The notes under the pieces: model-generated | Told to the model about the DNA's origin: nothing | Databases searched by the model: none | What the model saw: the letters and a program-made list of their open reading frames with translations, nothing else | Shown here: positions 6,190-13,739 of the stretch, piece by piece | Numbering within the stretch: position 1 is the stretch's first letter | How the letters are laid out: each line of letters opens with the position of its first letter | DNA from: an uncultured Oscillospiraceae bacterium | GTDB taxonomy: Bacteria > Bacillota > Clostridia > Oscillospirales > Oscillospiraceae | Direction of reading: 5' to 3' | DNA: 13,949 nucleotides | NCBI GenBank assembly: GCA_900757415.1 | Contig: CAAENU010000104.1 | Location: forward strand, 1 to 13,949 | Translations under genes and position numbers: made by a program

Positions 6190-6615
6190 TTACTCGCCGA
6201 CGACAACGCCCATGGAGCGGGCGGTACCGGCGATCATGCTCATGGCAGCTTCCAGAGAAGCAGCGTTCAGATCGCGCATCTTCATTTCGGCGATCTTCTG
6301 GATGGAAGCCTTGGAGATGGTGGCGACCTTCTCCTTGTTGGGCACGCCGGAACCGGACTCGATGTTGCATTCCTTCTTGATGAGGACGGCAGCGGGGGGA
6401 GTCTTGGTGACGAAAGAGAAAGAACGGTCAGCATAGACGGTGATCACCACGGGGATGATCAGGCCCATGTCATTCTTGGTACGCTCGTTGAATTCCTTGG
6501 TAAAGGCGGCAATGTTGATGCCGTGCTGACCCAGAGCAGGGCCAACGGGGGGTGCGGGAGTTGCTTTGCCTGCAGGGATCTGCAGCTTCACATAACCAAC
6601 GACTTTCTGTGCCAT
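6190..6615 (-). CDS. rplK: 50S ribosomal protein uL11
   Basis: A 141-residue protein of exactly typical length. The N-terminal domain carries the Pro-rich thiopeptide-site region (LQIPAGKATPAPPVGPALGQ, then HGINIAAFTKEFN). The C-terminal RNA-binding domain has KTPPAAVLIKK and KIAEMKMRDLNAASLEAAMS. uL11 binds the GTPase-associated centre of 23S rRNA and is needed for the stringent response. The start is preceded by AGGAGGTG. Upstream, the nusG-rplK spacer holds a structured leader (6641-6729). Confidence 0.98.
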   Translation of the reverse strand: MAQKVVGYVKLQIPAGKATPAPPVGPALGQHGINIAAFTKEFNERTKNDMGLIIPVVITVYADRSFSFVTKTPPAAVLIKKECNIESGSGVPNKEKVATISKASIQKIAEMKMRDLNAASLEAAMSMIAGTARSMGVVVGE

Positions 6616-6640
6616 TTTAAGGCACCTCCTTTAATAAAAT

Positions 6641-6729
6641 GTGGTAGCGGCTTACCCGGTGTAAGAACCGCTCTTGGCGAGACGCGTGTGTCTTTGGCGT
6701 CTCTCCCACTTGCACAGAGACTGCTGTGC
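6641..6729 (-). promoter_or_regulatory. Structured leader in the nusG-rplK spacer, probable ribosomal-protein control site
   Basis: On the minus strand, GUGG (6709-6706) can pair with CCAC (6644-6641) and enclose two hairpins. One is GAGACGC/GCGUCUC (6703-6697 with 6685-6679). The other is GCGG plus CUUAC pairing with GUAAG plus CCGC (6671-6647). A third hairpin, GCACAG/CUGUGC, lies at 6729-6712. This three-way junction sits 25 bases before the rplK start. Control by uL1 or uL11 is inference from position. Confidence 0.55.
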
Positions 6730-6730
6730 G

Positions 6731-7255
6731 TCAGGACAGGACCTCCACCTGATCGAGCTCCAGCTCCACCGGTGTCTCTCTGCCGAACATGGAGACCACC
6801 ACGCGAACCTTGTTCTTCTCGGGATCGATCTCCTCCACGATACCGGTAAAGCTGGCCAACGGGCCGTCCGTGATCTTCACGGTTTCACCCACATTGTACT
6901 TTACTACGATCTCGTGCTTTTCCAGCGACATCTGGCGCACCTCTTCCTCCGTCAGAGGAATGGCCTTGTTGGCTTCGCCCACAAAGCCGGTAACGCCGCG
7001 GATATTGCGGATAATGTGCCACGTTTCATCGGTCAGCACCATCTTGATGAGCACATAACCGGGGAACACCTTGCGTTCCACTTCCTTCATGGTGCCCGAT
7101 TCGGTCACTTCCGTCACGGTTTCCATGGGGATCTCCATGCGCAGGACCATGTCCTCGCAGTGGCGGTTGGTCACAGACTTTTCGATGGCGGCCTTTACCG
7201 CGTTTTCGTAGCCGGAATAGGTATGGATCACATACCACTTCGCATTTTCAGCCAT
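6731..7255 (-). CDS. nusG: Transcription termination/antitermination protein NusG
   Basis: A 174-residue protein of normal length. The NGN domain (about 1-110) opens with AKWYVIHTYSGYENAVKAAI and contains the conserved KVFPGYVLIKM and VTGFVG segments. The KOW domain (about 122-174) has KITDGPLASFTGIVEEIDPEKNKVRV split around a short turn. NusG binds RNA polymerase and couples it to pausing, Rho or the ribosome. It follows secE by 10 bases and precedes rplK, the standard bacterial order. Confidence 0.98.
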   Translation of the reverse strand: MAENAKWYVIHTYSGYENAVKAAIEKSVTNRHCEDMVLRMEIPMETVTEVTESGTMKEVERKVFPGYVLIKMVLTDETWHIIRNIRGVTGFVGEANKAIPLTEEEVRQMSLEKHEIVVKYNVGETVKITDGPLASFTGIVEEIDPEKNKVRVVVSMFGRETPVELELDQVEVLS

Positions 7256-7265
7256 GTGCCGCTCC

Positions 7266-7475
7266 TTACGCGAACAGGCCGATCAGCGTATTGACCGCCA
7301 GAACGGCGACCGCATCGAAGATCCAGATGAACGCACCGACGATCAAAGAGCACAGAAGCACCGTCCCGGTATTCTTCATGGTCTCCTTGCCGGTGGGCCA
7401 CACGACCTTCTTCAGCTCGCTTTTCATTTCGCGGAACCAACGGCCGCGATCCTTGACTTTCTTTTCTTCAGCCAT
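7266..7475 (-). CDS. secE: Preprotein translocase subunit SecE
   Basis: A 69-residue single-span SecE, the short form usual in Firmicutes. A cytoplasmic amphipathic helix carries the conserved FREMKSELKKVVWPTGKE motif. One membrane segment follows at about 40-66 (LLCSLIVGAFIWIFDAVAVL). With SecY and SecG it forms the inner-membrane protein channel. A GGAAGGAG ribosome binding site precedes the ATG. It is placed between rpmG (18 bases) and nusG (10 bases). Confidence 0.97.
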   Translation of the reverse strand: MAEEKKVKDRGRWFREMKSELKKVVWPTGKETMKNTGTVLLCSLIVGAFIWIFDAVAVLAVNTLIGLFA

Positions 7476-7493
7476 TGCAGTTTCTCCTTCCGA

Positions 7494-7643
7494 TTACTTC
7501 GTCTCGGTGTGGACGGTGTGCTTTCTGCAGAAGGGGCAATACTTGTTCAGCTCAAGCTTGTCAGGGGTATTCTTCTTGTTCTTCATCGTGTTGTAATTTC
7601 TCTGCTTGCACTCGTTGCATCTGAGAGTGATTTTCACGCGCAT
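7494..7643 (-). CDS. rpmG: 50S ribosomal protein bL33, zinc type
   Basis: A 49-residue protein opening MRVKITLRCNECKQRNYNT. The upstream frame extends to 7751, but only the ATG at 7643 gives a normal bL33 and has GGAGGTG in front. Cys9/Cys12 and Cys36/Cys39 make the zinc-binding (C+) form, so no zinc-independent substitution has occurred. It is the first gene of the rpmG-secE-nusG-rplK-rplA unit. Confidence 0.97.
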   Translation of the reverse strand: MRVKITLRCNECKQRNYNTMKNKKNTPDKLELNKYCPFCRKHTVHTETK

Positions 7644-7781
7644 GTAACGGCACCTCCTTATTAGATTAGGTTGCCCCTGTCCGGGGCACCCATTTGCCTC
7701 CCTGTTGTCGCGGATACTCTTCTTCCGCGCCCAAAGCGAAAAAGCGCGCAAAAAGAAAGCACCTACTCACAGGTAATGTTC

Positions 7782-7810
7782 ACTATACCATAGTTCCACG
7801 AACAGGTCAA
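7782..7810 (-). promoter_or_regulatory. Promoter of the rpmG-secE-nusG-rplK-rplA unit
   Basis: Minus-strand TTGACC (7810-7805), a 17-base spacer and TATAGT (7787-7782) precede rpmG. The leader is about 130 bases and includes a TGCCCC/GGGGCA hairpin (7672-7688). Nothing else is seen in the 7644-7781 spacer. Confidence 0.82.
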
Positions 7811-7882
7811 CCACTTTTTGCATGATTTTTTGCGGATTTTTTTATTTTTCGCGCCGCCGGAACGGTTTTATTCAATCAACGG

Positions 7883-7911
7883 TTGCACCGACGGCCAAAA
7901 CGCGGTATGAT
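7883..7911 (+). promoter_or_regulatory. Promoter of ruvX
   Basis: TTGCAC (7883-7888), a 17-base spacer and TATGAT (7906-7911) lie about 38 bases before the ruvX start. Confidence 0.65.
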
Positions 7912-7948
7912 AAGCAGGAATCATTCCCCCGACAGGAGGTTTTTTTGG

Positions 7949-8374
7949 ATGAAGATCATGGCCATCGACTACGGAGACGCCCACACCGGCGCGGCTATTT
8001 CCGACGCCACGCTGACGCTGGCGGGATATTCTACCGTTATCAACAGCCGTAAGGCCGATGTGGTGACGGCGGAAATCTGCCGTCTGATACAGGAACACGG
8101 TGTGACAGAGCTGGTGCTGGGGTATCCAAAAAATATGGATGGTACGCTGGGACCCCGCGCGGAAAAGTGCGCCGCCTACGCCGAGACGCTGCGTCAGGCC
8201 ACGGGACTGAGCGTCACGCTGTGGGACGAGCGGCGCAGTACCGTGGAAGCTCACGCCATTCTGTTCAACAACGGCAAAAACGGCAAGCAGCGGAAGAAAA
8301 ACGTGGATGCGGTGGCGGCTTCCCTGATGCTGGAGGGTTATCTGACCCGGAAGCGATTGGAGCAGCAGACATGA
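7949..8374 (+). CDS. ruvX: RuvX/YqgF-family Holliday junction resolvase-like nuclease
   Basis: A 141-residue RNase H-fold protein. The frame is open from 7883, but the ATG at 7949 follows AGGAGG and gives the normal N-terminus with Asp7 in MAIDYGDAHTGAAISD. Other family motifs are LVLGYPKNMDGTLGPRA, WDERRSTVEAH and KNVDAVAASLMLEGYL, which keep the acidic metal-binding residues. The first motif has GDAHTG where many members have GxxRIG or GTKSIG. Members act in pre-16S rRNA 5' end maturation and are also annotated as resolvases. Its stop overlaps the next start by four bases (ATGA). Confidence 0.93.
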   Translation: MKIMAIDYGDAHTGAAISDATLTLAGYSTVINSRKADVVTAEICRLIQEHGVTELVLGYPKNMDGTLGPRAEKCAAYAETLRQATGLSVTLWDERRSTVEAHAILFNNGKNGKQRKKNVDAVAASLMLEGYLTRKRLEQQT

Positions 8375-9576
8375 GGGTACTGGTGATCGGCGGCGGGGCC
8401 GCCGGGATGATGGCGGCGCTGACGGCGGCGGAAAACGGGCACGCCGTAACGCTGCTGGAGCGGCAGGGCCGCGTGGGACGCAAGCTGATGGCCACCGGCA
8501 ACGGTCGGTGCAACCTGACCAATCACCATGTTTCCCCCGCCCACTACCACGGCGGCGAGGGGTTTTGCAGCCATGCGCTGGCTGCCTTTGACGTAGGCAA
8601 TACGCTGCTGTACTTTGCCGGACTGGGCCTGCTCACCACGGCAGAGGACAGCGGGCGGGTGTATCCTTTCAGCAACATGGCCGGCAGTGTGCTGGACGTG
8701 CTGCGCTTTGCGCTGGAAAGCCACGGAATCGAACTGCACACCGCCTGTCCGGTAACAGCTATCCGCAAAAAAGGCAATATCTTTCTCGTCCGCACCGAGA
8801 GCGGCGGGGAATTCACCGCCGACCGGGTAATTCTGGCGGCGGGCGGCGCGGCCGGCGGCAAGGTGGGCGGCGTGATGGACGGCTATCAGCTGGCCAAAAG
8901 TCTGGGACACCACCGCACGGCGCTGTATCCCTCGTTGGTGCAGATCAAAACCGAACCCACCTATCCCCGGGTACTGAAGGGCGTAAAGGCCGAATGCGGC
9001 ATCATCATTCGCCGGAGCGGCGAAATCGCGGCACAAAACCGAGGCGAGGTGCTGTTTACGGAATACGGTGTCAGCGGTCCGGCGATCTTTGATATCTCCC
9101 GCGCTGTGGCTACGGCCGGCGGCACATTGTGCTGCATGCTGGACTTTTTTCCCGATTGGGAGCAGCAGGAGGTGTTGGACTGGCTGCGGCAGCGGCGTGA
9201 CGGCGCAGGAACACGCGAGGCGGGCACGCTGCTGACCGGCGCGCTGCACAGCCGGCTGGGGCAGATGGTGTGCAAGGCGGCAGGCTTTACCAACCAGCGG
9301 GCCGCCGGACTCAACGATGATGCTCTGCGGCAGATTGCCGCACAGGCACAGGGCTTCACCCTGCCCATCACCGGCGTGTGCGGCTTTGATCAGGCACAGG
9401 TAACGGCAGGCGGTCTGCGGTGCGATGAGTTCGATCCCCACACCATGGAGAGCCGCCTTGTACCCGGTTTCTACGCCTGCGGCGAGGTGCTGGACATTGA
9501 CGGCGACTGCGGCGGATACAACCTGCAATGGGCATGGAGCAGTGGCCGGGTGGCTGGGCAGATCAAGACGCTTTGA
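8371..9576 (+). CDS. HI0933/YhiN-family FAD-dependent oxidoreductase
   Basis: A 401-residue flavoprotein starting at the ATG that overlaps the ruvX stop; the longer in-frame extension to 8167 lies inside ruvX and is rejected. The N-terminus is a Rossmann dinucleotide site (VLVIGGGAAGMMAA, with Glu30 ending beta-2). The family signature GRKLMATGNGRCNLTN follows at about 36-51. C-terminal FAD contacts are VTAGGLRCDEFDPHTMES and FYACGEVLDIDGDCGGYNLQ, then WAWSSGRVAG. Length and motifs match the YhiN/HI0933 group, whose substrate is generally not known. ATGA coupling to ruvX implies co-translation. Confidence 0.93.
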   Translation: MRVLVIGGGAAGMMAALTAAENGHAVTLLERQGRVGRKLMATGNGRCNLTNHHVSPAHYHGGEGFCSHALAAFDVGNTLLYFAGLGLLTTAEDSGRVYPFSNMAGSVLDVLRFALESHGIELHTACPVTAIRKKGNIFLVRTESGGEFTADRVILAAGGAAGGKVGGVMDGYQLAKSLGHHRTALYPSLVQIKTEPTYPRVLKGVKAECGIIIRRSGEIAAQNRGEVLFTEYGVSGPAIFDISRAVATAGGTLCCMLDFFPDWEQQEVLDWLRQRRDGAGTREAGTLLTGALHSRLGQMVCKAAGFTNQRAAGLNDDALRQIAAQAQGFTLPITGVCGFDQAQVTAGGLRCDEFDPHTMESRLVPGFYACGEVLDIDGDCGGYNLQWAWSSGRVAGQIKTL

Positions 9577-9585
9577 CCAAATTGT

Positions 9586-9628
9586 GCAGATGCGGCGGGG
9601 TATTGTCACCCCGCCGCATCTGCCATTT
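9586..9628 (+). terminator. Terminator-like hairpin after the flavoprotein gene
   Basis: GCAGATGCGGCGGGG (9586-9600) pairs perfectly over 15 bp with 9609-9623 around an 8-base loop. Only CATTTC follows, so the U-tract is poor. The sequence from 9629 to about 9765 shows nothing else convincing. Confidence 0.65.
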
Positions 9629-9768
9629 CAGGGAGACCCGATGGGCCGACGTGGGACCCCGCATTTCCTGTCCTCGCCGCATGAGGATACAGATTGCCGC
9701 AGCCAGCCTGCGGATTGTTTGTGCAATGACAGCTTTTTGTGATTTTACAAAAAATTCACACTTCACTA

Positions 9769-9796
9769 TTGACAATTCTGACAAAGATGGTAGAAT
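9769..9796 (+). promoter_or_regulatory. Promoter of the SAM riboswitch-metK unit
   Basis: TTGACA (9769-9774), a 16-base spacer and TAGAAT (9791-9796) lie about 30 bases before the riboswitch aptamer. Confidence 0.8.
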
Positions 9797-9829
9797 GTAG
9801 TACAGCTAATGCCTCAGACAACTTCATAC

Positions 9830-9966
9830 CTTATCAAGAGTGGCGGAGGGAACGGCCCAATGAAACCACGGCAACCTGTTTTTCAAGGTGCCAAATCCGA
9901 CGATGAATCGAAAGATGAGGAAAGGCCAAGTTCAGCACTCTGTCGATTCCGGCAGGGCGCTTTTTT
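9830..9966 (+). promoter_or_regulatory. SAM-I (S-box) riboswitch with expression-platform terminator
   Basis: The aptamer (9830-9919) shows the S-box signatures in order: CTTATCAAGAG, GGAGGGAACGGCCCAATGAA, CCACGGCAACC, GGTGCCAAATCC and GAAAGATGAG, with CTTATC/GATGAG closing P1. The terminator pairs 9934-9945 with 9950-9961 (11 of 12 positions) and is followed by TTTTT (9962-9966). High S-adenosylmethionine is expected to favour termination and lower metK expression. Confidence 0.97.
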
Positions 9967-10003
9967 ATTGTGCGTTTCCGAGAAATGAAAGGAGATCAAA
10001 ATC

Positions 10004-11188
10004 ATGGCAAAGCATCTGTTTACTTCCGAATCCGTTACTGAGGGGCATCCCGATAAAATCTGCGACCAGATCAGCGACGCCGTTCTGGACGCCATTTTCG
10101 AAAAGGATCCCAACGGCCGCGTGGCCTGCGAGACCACCGCTTCCACAGGCCTTATCCACATCATGGGCGAGATCACCACCAGCTGCTATGTGGACATCGC
10201 CAAGATCGCCCGCGAGGTGATCCGTGATATCGGCTATGACAACGCCGCCTACGGCTTTGACTGCAATACCTGTGCTGTTATCACCAACATTGACGAGCAG
10301 TCCGGTGATATTGCAATGGGCGTGGACAAGTCTTTGGAGGCCAAGGAGGCCGGTCACGACGAGCTGGACAACGGCGCCGGCGACCAGGGCATGATGTTCG
10401 GCTACGCCTGCGACGAAACGCCCGAGCTGATGCCGCTGGCCATCTCTCTGGCTCAGAAGATGGCCAAGCGCCTGACCGATGTACGCAAGCAGGGTCTGGT
10501 GGACTATCTGCGGCCCGATGGCAAAACCCAGGTCACCGTGGAGTATGACGATGCCGGTAAGCCTATCCGCGTGGACACCGTGGTGGTTTCCACCCAGCAC
10601 GCCGCCGAGGCCTCTCTGGATCAGATCCGCAAGGACATGATCGAGCTGGTCATCAAACCCACCGTTCCCGCCCAGCTGCTGGACGAAAACACCAAGTTCT
10701 ATGTCAACCCCACCGGTCGGTTCGTCATTGGCGGCCCTCAGGGCGACAGCGGCCTGACCGGCCGAAAGATCATCGTGGACACCTACGGCGGCAGTGCGCC
10801 CCACGGCGGCGGCGCTTTCTCCGGAAAGGACCCCACCAAGGTGGACCGCAGCGCTGCTTACGCCGCCCGCTGGGTAGCCAAGAACGTGGTGGCCGCAGGC
10901 CTTGCCACCCGCTGCCAGGTCCAGCTGGCCTACGCCATCGGCGTGGCCCGTCCCGTCAGCGTCCTGGTGCAGACCTTCGGCACCGGCGTGGTGGCCGATG
11001 ACAAGCTGGAGGAAGCCGTGGAGAAGGTCTTCGACCTGCGTCCCACCGCCATCATCCGGGATCTGGATCTGCGCAAGCCCATTTACCGCCAGCTGGCCGC
11101 CTATGGCCACATGGGCCGCGAGGATCTGGGCGTTGCATGGGAAAAGACCGACCGCGCAGAGGCGCTGAAGGCCGCGCTGGGCATGTAA
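10004..11188 (+). CDS. metK: S-adenosylmethionine synthetase
   Basis: A 394-residue full-length MetK, which makes S-adenosylmethionine from methionine and ATP. The N-terminal TSESVTEGHPDK carries the catalytic His15 and metal-binding Asp17. The ATP/phosphate motifs are GAGDQG (124-129) and GGGAFSGKDPTKVDRS (from 268). The start follows AAAGGAG. It sits 37 bases after the SAM-I riboswitch terminator, a direct product-feedback arrangement. No terminator is seen between its stop and the next promoter. Confidence 0.98.
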   Translation: MAKHLFTSESVTEGHPDKICDQISDAVLDAIFEKDPNGRVACETTASTGLIHIMGEITTSCYVDIAKIAREVIRDIGYDNAAYGFDCNTCAVITNIDEQSGDIAMGVDKSLEAKEAGHDELDNGAGDQGMMFGYACDETPELMPLAISLAQKMAKRLTDVRKQGLVDYLRPDGKTQVTVEYDDAGKPIRVDTVVVSTQHAAEASLDQIRKDMIELVIKPTVPAQLLDENTKFYVNPTGRFVIGGPQGDSGLTGRKIIVDTYGGSAPHGGGAFSGKDPTKVDRSAAYAARWVAKNVVAAGLATRCQVQLAYAIGVARPVSVLVQTFGTGVVADDKLEEAVEKVFDLRPTAIIRDLDLRKPIYRQLAAYGHMGREDLGVAWEKTDRAEALKAALGM

Positions 11189-11202
11189 TTTTACAGTTAG
11201 CC

Positions 11203-11239
11203 AATGCAACTTGCATTACCGGCCGCGCTGTGCTATACT
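11203..11239 (+). promoter_or_regulatory. Promoter with overlapping palindromic operator for the DtxR-like gene
   Basis: TTGCAT (11211-11216), a 17-base spacer and TATACT (11234-11239) precede the gene. AATGCAA-C-TTGCATT (11203-11217) is a perfect 7-bp palindrome with a single central base and covers the -35 box. This position suits repression by the encoded regulator. Confidence 0.7.
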
Positions 11240-11268
11240 GGCAGATAATATAGGCAAGGAGTGATAAA

Positions 11269-11646
11269 ATGCATTTGCAGGAATCCGGCGAGATGTATCT
11301 GGAAACCATTCTGGTGCTGACCAGACGCTCTCCCCATGTCCGCGCTATTGACGTGGGCGAGTATATGGGATATTCCAAGCCCAGCGTCAGCCGGGCCATG
11401 GGACTTCTGAAAAACGGCGGCTATATCAAGGTGGATGAGAACGGCTACATTACACTGCTGGAGCCGGGCCGCGAGGTGGCTGAAACCATCTATGAGCGCC
11501 ATACGCTGCTGACACAGTTTTTGGTGCGTCTGGGCGTATCGCCTGACATCGCCGCCGAGGATGCCTGCAAGCTGGAGCACGTCATCAGCAACGAGTCATT
11601 TCAGGCCATCAAGCGCCACGCCCATTTGGGTATGGATACCGAGTAA
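11269..11646 (+). CDS. DtxR/MntR-family metal-dependent repressor, short form
   Basis: A 125-residue protein with a winged helix-turn-helix (about 20-66; VRAIDVGEYMGYSKPSVSRA, MGLLKNGGYI) and a dimerisation/metal domain (about 70-125). It lacks the SH3-like third domain of full-length DtxR, so it is MntR-sized. By hand alignment the primary metal ligands are Met9, Cys100, Glu103 and His104, as in DtxR (Met10, Cys102, Glu105, His106) rather than MntR (Asp8, Glu99). His78 matches the ancillary His, while DtxR His98 and Glu83 positions are Ala96 and Thr82. An AAGGAG site precedes the ATG. Iron or manganese sensing is inference. Confidence 0.9.
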   Translation: MHLQESGEMYLETILVLTRRSPHVRAIDVGEYMGYSKPSVSRAMGLLKNGGYIKVDENGYITLLEPGREVAETIYERHTLLTQFLVRLGVSPDIAAEDACKLEHVISNESFQAIKRHAHLGMDTE

Positions 11647-11685
11647 AAAAGAAGAGACTGTCTGTCCGGACAGTCTCTTCTTTTT
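11646..11685. terminator. Bidirectional terminator between the DtxR-like gene and yigZ
   Basis: AAAAAGAAGAGACTGTC (11646-11662) pairs perfectly over 17 bp with 11669-11685, with a 6-base loop. T-runs exist on both strands, and it sits between convergent genes. Confidence 0.92.
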
Positions 11686-11700
11686 GCATATATTGCAAAA

Positions 11701-12333
11701 TTATATATCCGCTCTGGGACCCGGACGGTATTCCTCCGCCAGCAGTTCCACCGTAATGCCGCCAGCCGAAAGCTCCGTCAGCTTCCGGCGCAGCGTCTCC
11801 GTCCGTTCTGCTGGAAGCGAAACCAGCAGCGCCACATCCGCAGCGTACTGCACATCGTCCACCACGCCGCCGCAGCCTTCCATTTCCAGCTTGACCCGTT
11901 CAAGCAGCGCATAGGTACAGGGGATACGCAGCCGCGCCCATGCGCCCATCACCGCCACGCCCGCGGCGGCCAGCGCGTCCCGCGCGCCCTTGGAATAGGC
12001 CCGTGTCAGGCCGCCGGCCCCCAGCAGGATACCGCCGAAATAGCGGGTGACCACGCAAACCGCATTGGTCACACCCTCCCGCTGGAACACATTGAGCATT
12101 GGCTGTCCCGCCGTGCCCTGCGGCTCGCCATCGTCGCTGTAGCGCACGGTGCCGCTGCCGATGAGATAGCACCAGCAGTTATGCCGCGCATCATAGTGCT
12201 GCTTTTTGATCCGGGCAATAAAGGCCCGTGCCTCCTCCTCCGTTTCTACAGGCTGCACATAACCAATAAAACGGGAGCGCTTTTCCGTGAATTCGCTTTC
12301 TGCCGCCTGAAAGGGCACGCGAAATTCGCTCAT
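11701..12333 (-). CDS. YigZ/IMPACT (UPF0029) family protein
   Basis: A 210-residue protein. The upstream frame runs to 12405, but the ATG at 12333 has GGAGG in front and overlaps the hflX stop as ATGA. Residues 1-118 are the IMPACT N-domain with its signature RYSDDGEPQGTAGQPML and VVTRYFGGILLGAGGL, then TRAYSKGARDAL. The C-terminal part (about 135-210) is the ferredoxin-like DUF1949 region. Bacterial YigZ function is not settled; eukaryotic IMPACT modulates translation through Gcn1. Coupling to hflX fits a ribosome-related role, which is inference. Confidence 0.93.
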   Translation of the reverse strand: MSEFRVPFQAAESEFTEKRSRFIGYVQPVETEEEARAFIARIKKQHYDARHNCWCYLIGSGTVRYSDDGEPQGTAGQPMLNVFQREGVTNAVCVVTRYFGGILLGAGGLTRAYSKGARDALAAAGVAVMGAWARLRIPCTYALLERVKLEMEGCGGVVDDVQYAADVALLVSLPAERTETLRRKLTELSAGGITVELLAEEYRPGPRADI

Positions 12334-13634
12334 TCCCAATCCTCCTTCGGCGGCTGCCAACCCTCGATATAGTCCCTCAGCTGGCCCAGCAGGCGGGGAT
12401 TGCACACCGCCACCACGTCCACCGTGGCGCCGTATTCTACGCTTTCCACCTTGGCCTCGCGATACAGGCTGTCCAGCGCGCCGGCCTTATCATACGGCAG
12501 GTGCAGCGTTACACGCCGGGTGCCCTTGTCCAGCTTTCTGTCGATCAATTCCAGCAGCTGGGGAATCCCCTCGCCGGTTTTGGCAGAGATGGCCACCGCG
12601 TCCTCCTCTTTCGCCCGCTCATTGGGGAAGCTGAGGTCGGACTTGTTATACACCCGGATGCAGGGGATGGTATCGGCGCCCAGCTCATGAATCAGGCTGT
12701 CCACGATTTGTGCCTGTTGGCGCCACTGTTCATTGGACGAATCGATCACATGCAGCAGGAGGTCAGCATACTCCAGCTCCTCCAGCGTGGCCTTGAAGGC
12801 CTCCACCAGTTGGTGGGGCAGCTTGCGGATAAAGCCCACCGTGTCAGAAATCACCACATCCAGCGTATCGCTGACCGTCAACAGGCGGGTGGTGGTATCC
12901 AGCGTGTCGAACAGGCGGTTATTGGCCGGGATATCCGAGCCGGTGATGGCGTTGAGCAGCGTGGACTTTCCGGCATTGGTATAGCCCACAATGGCCACCA
13001 CCGGGATCTCGTTCTTGCTGCGTCGCTGGCGCTGGGTGGCGCGGACGCGGCGCACCTCCTCCAGCTCCGCTTTCAGCTTGTCGATCTTGCGGCGGATATG
13101 GCGGCGGTCCGTCTCCAGCTGGGTCTCGCCGGGGCCTTTCGTGCCGATGGGGGAGCCGCCGGTGCCGCCCTGACGCTCCAGATGGCTCCACATGCCGATC
13201 AGACGGGGCAGAAGGTACTGGTACTGGGCCAGCTCTACCTGCAGGCAGCCCTCCTTTGTCCGGGCCCGCTGGGCAAATATATCAAGAATCAGGCCGCTGC
13301 GATCAATGACCTGAACGCCCAGCAGTTCGGTCAGCACACGGATCTGAGAGGGAGAGAGCTCGTTATCAAAAATTACCATGGTAGCCTGTTCATTGTCCAC
13401 CATGCGCTTGACCTCCTCCACCTTTCCCTCTCCAATAAAGCTGTGAGGATCCGGCTTTTCCCGGCTTTGCAGGATCATGCCCGCCGTATCGCCGCCCGCC
13501 GTTTCCACCAGCTCGGAAAGCTCCGTCAGACTCTCCTCATCGGCGCTGTCCTCCGCCAGCACCGGTGAGCGCAGGCCCACCAGCACCGCATGATCCCGGG
13601 ATTTTTCGTTATTTTCCAGTGTTTTACGTTCCAT
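12330..13634 (-). CDS. hflX: Ribosome-associated GTPase HflX
   Basis: A 434-residue HflX. The N-terminal nucleotide-binding domain (about 15-150) includes DPHSFIGEGKVEEVK and FDNELSPSQIRVL. The Gly-rich helical linker GTKGPGETQLETDRR (from 164) leads to the G domain: G1 GYTNAGKST (217-225), G2 TLDTTTR (244-250), G3 DTVGF (264-268), G4 NKSD (330-333) and G5 SAK (350-352). A C-terminal HflX-type domain follows (about 373-434). The family binds 50S subunits and splits stalled or inactive ribosomes. The start has only a modest GAGGG site. yigZ overlaps its stop by four bases. Confidence 0.97.
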   Translation of the reverse strand: MERKTLENNEKSRDHAVLVGLRSPVLAEDSADEESLTELSELVETAGGDTAGMILQSREKPDPHSFIGEGKVEEVKRMVDNEQATMVIFDNELSPSQIRVLTELLGVQVIDRSGLILDIFAQRARTKEGCLQVELAQYQYLLPRLIGMWSHLERQGGTGGSPIGTKGPGETQLETDRRHIRRKIDKLKAELEEVRRVRATQRQRRSKNEIPVVAIVGYTNAGKSTLLNAITGSDIPANNRLFDTLDTTTRLLTVSDTLDVVISDTVGFIRKLPHQLVEAFKATLEELEYADLLLHVIDSSNEQWRQQAQIVDSLIHELGADTIPCIRVYNKSDLSFPNERAKEEDAVAISAKTGEGIPQLLELIDRKLDKGTRRVTLHLPYDKAGALDSLYREAKVESVEYGATVDVVAVCNPRLLGQLRDYIEGWQPPKEDWE

Positions 13635-13663
13635 AATGCCCTCGGTACAAAGAATTTTTTCCT

Positions 13664-13692
13664 ATTATATACGGTTTTTCGCCGGTTGTAAA
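13664..13692 (-). promoter_or_regulatory. Promoter of hflX-yigZ
   Basis: Minus-strand TTTACA (13692-13687), a 17-base spacer and TATAAT (13669-13664) lie just downstream of the rpmE terminator and about 30 bases before the hflX start. Confidence 0.82.
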
Positions 13693-13695
13693 CGA

Positions 13696-13729
13696 AAAAA
13701 AGGTCTGCATCCACAGATGCAGACCTTTT
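13696..13729 (-). terminator. Terminator of rpmE
   Basis: The arms 13729-13716 and 13711-13698 form a 14-bp perfect stem with a 4-base loop and a following U-run on the minus strand, 10 bases after the rpmE stop. Confidence 0.93.
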
Positions 13730-13739
13730 ATGTGTCCTG

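Noticed and set aside
6177..6206. Longer rplA start giving ten extra residues
   Set aside because: It would overlap rplK, lacks a ribosome binding site and does not match the family N-terminus MFRGKKY.
8338..9609. 423-codon minus-strand frame antisense to the flavoprotein gene
   Set aside because: It is a shadow of a clear plus-strand FAD oxidoreductase gene.
9965..11209. 414-codon minus-strand frame antisense to metK
   Set aside because: It is a shadow of metK and has no protein family features.
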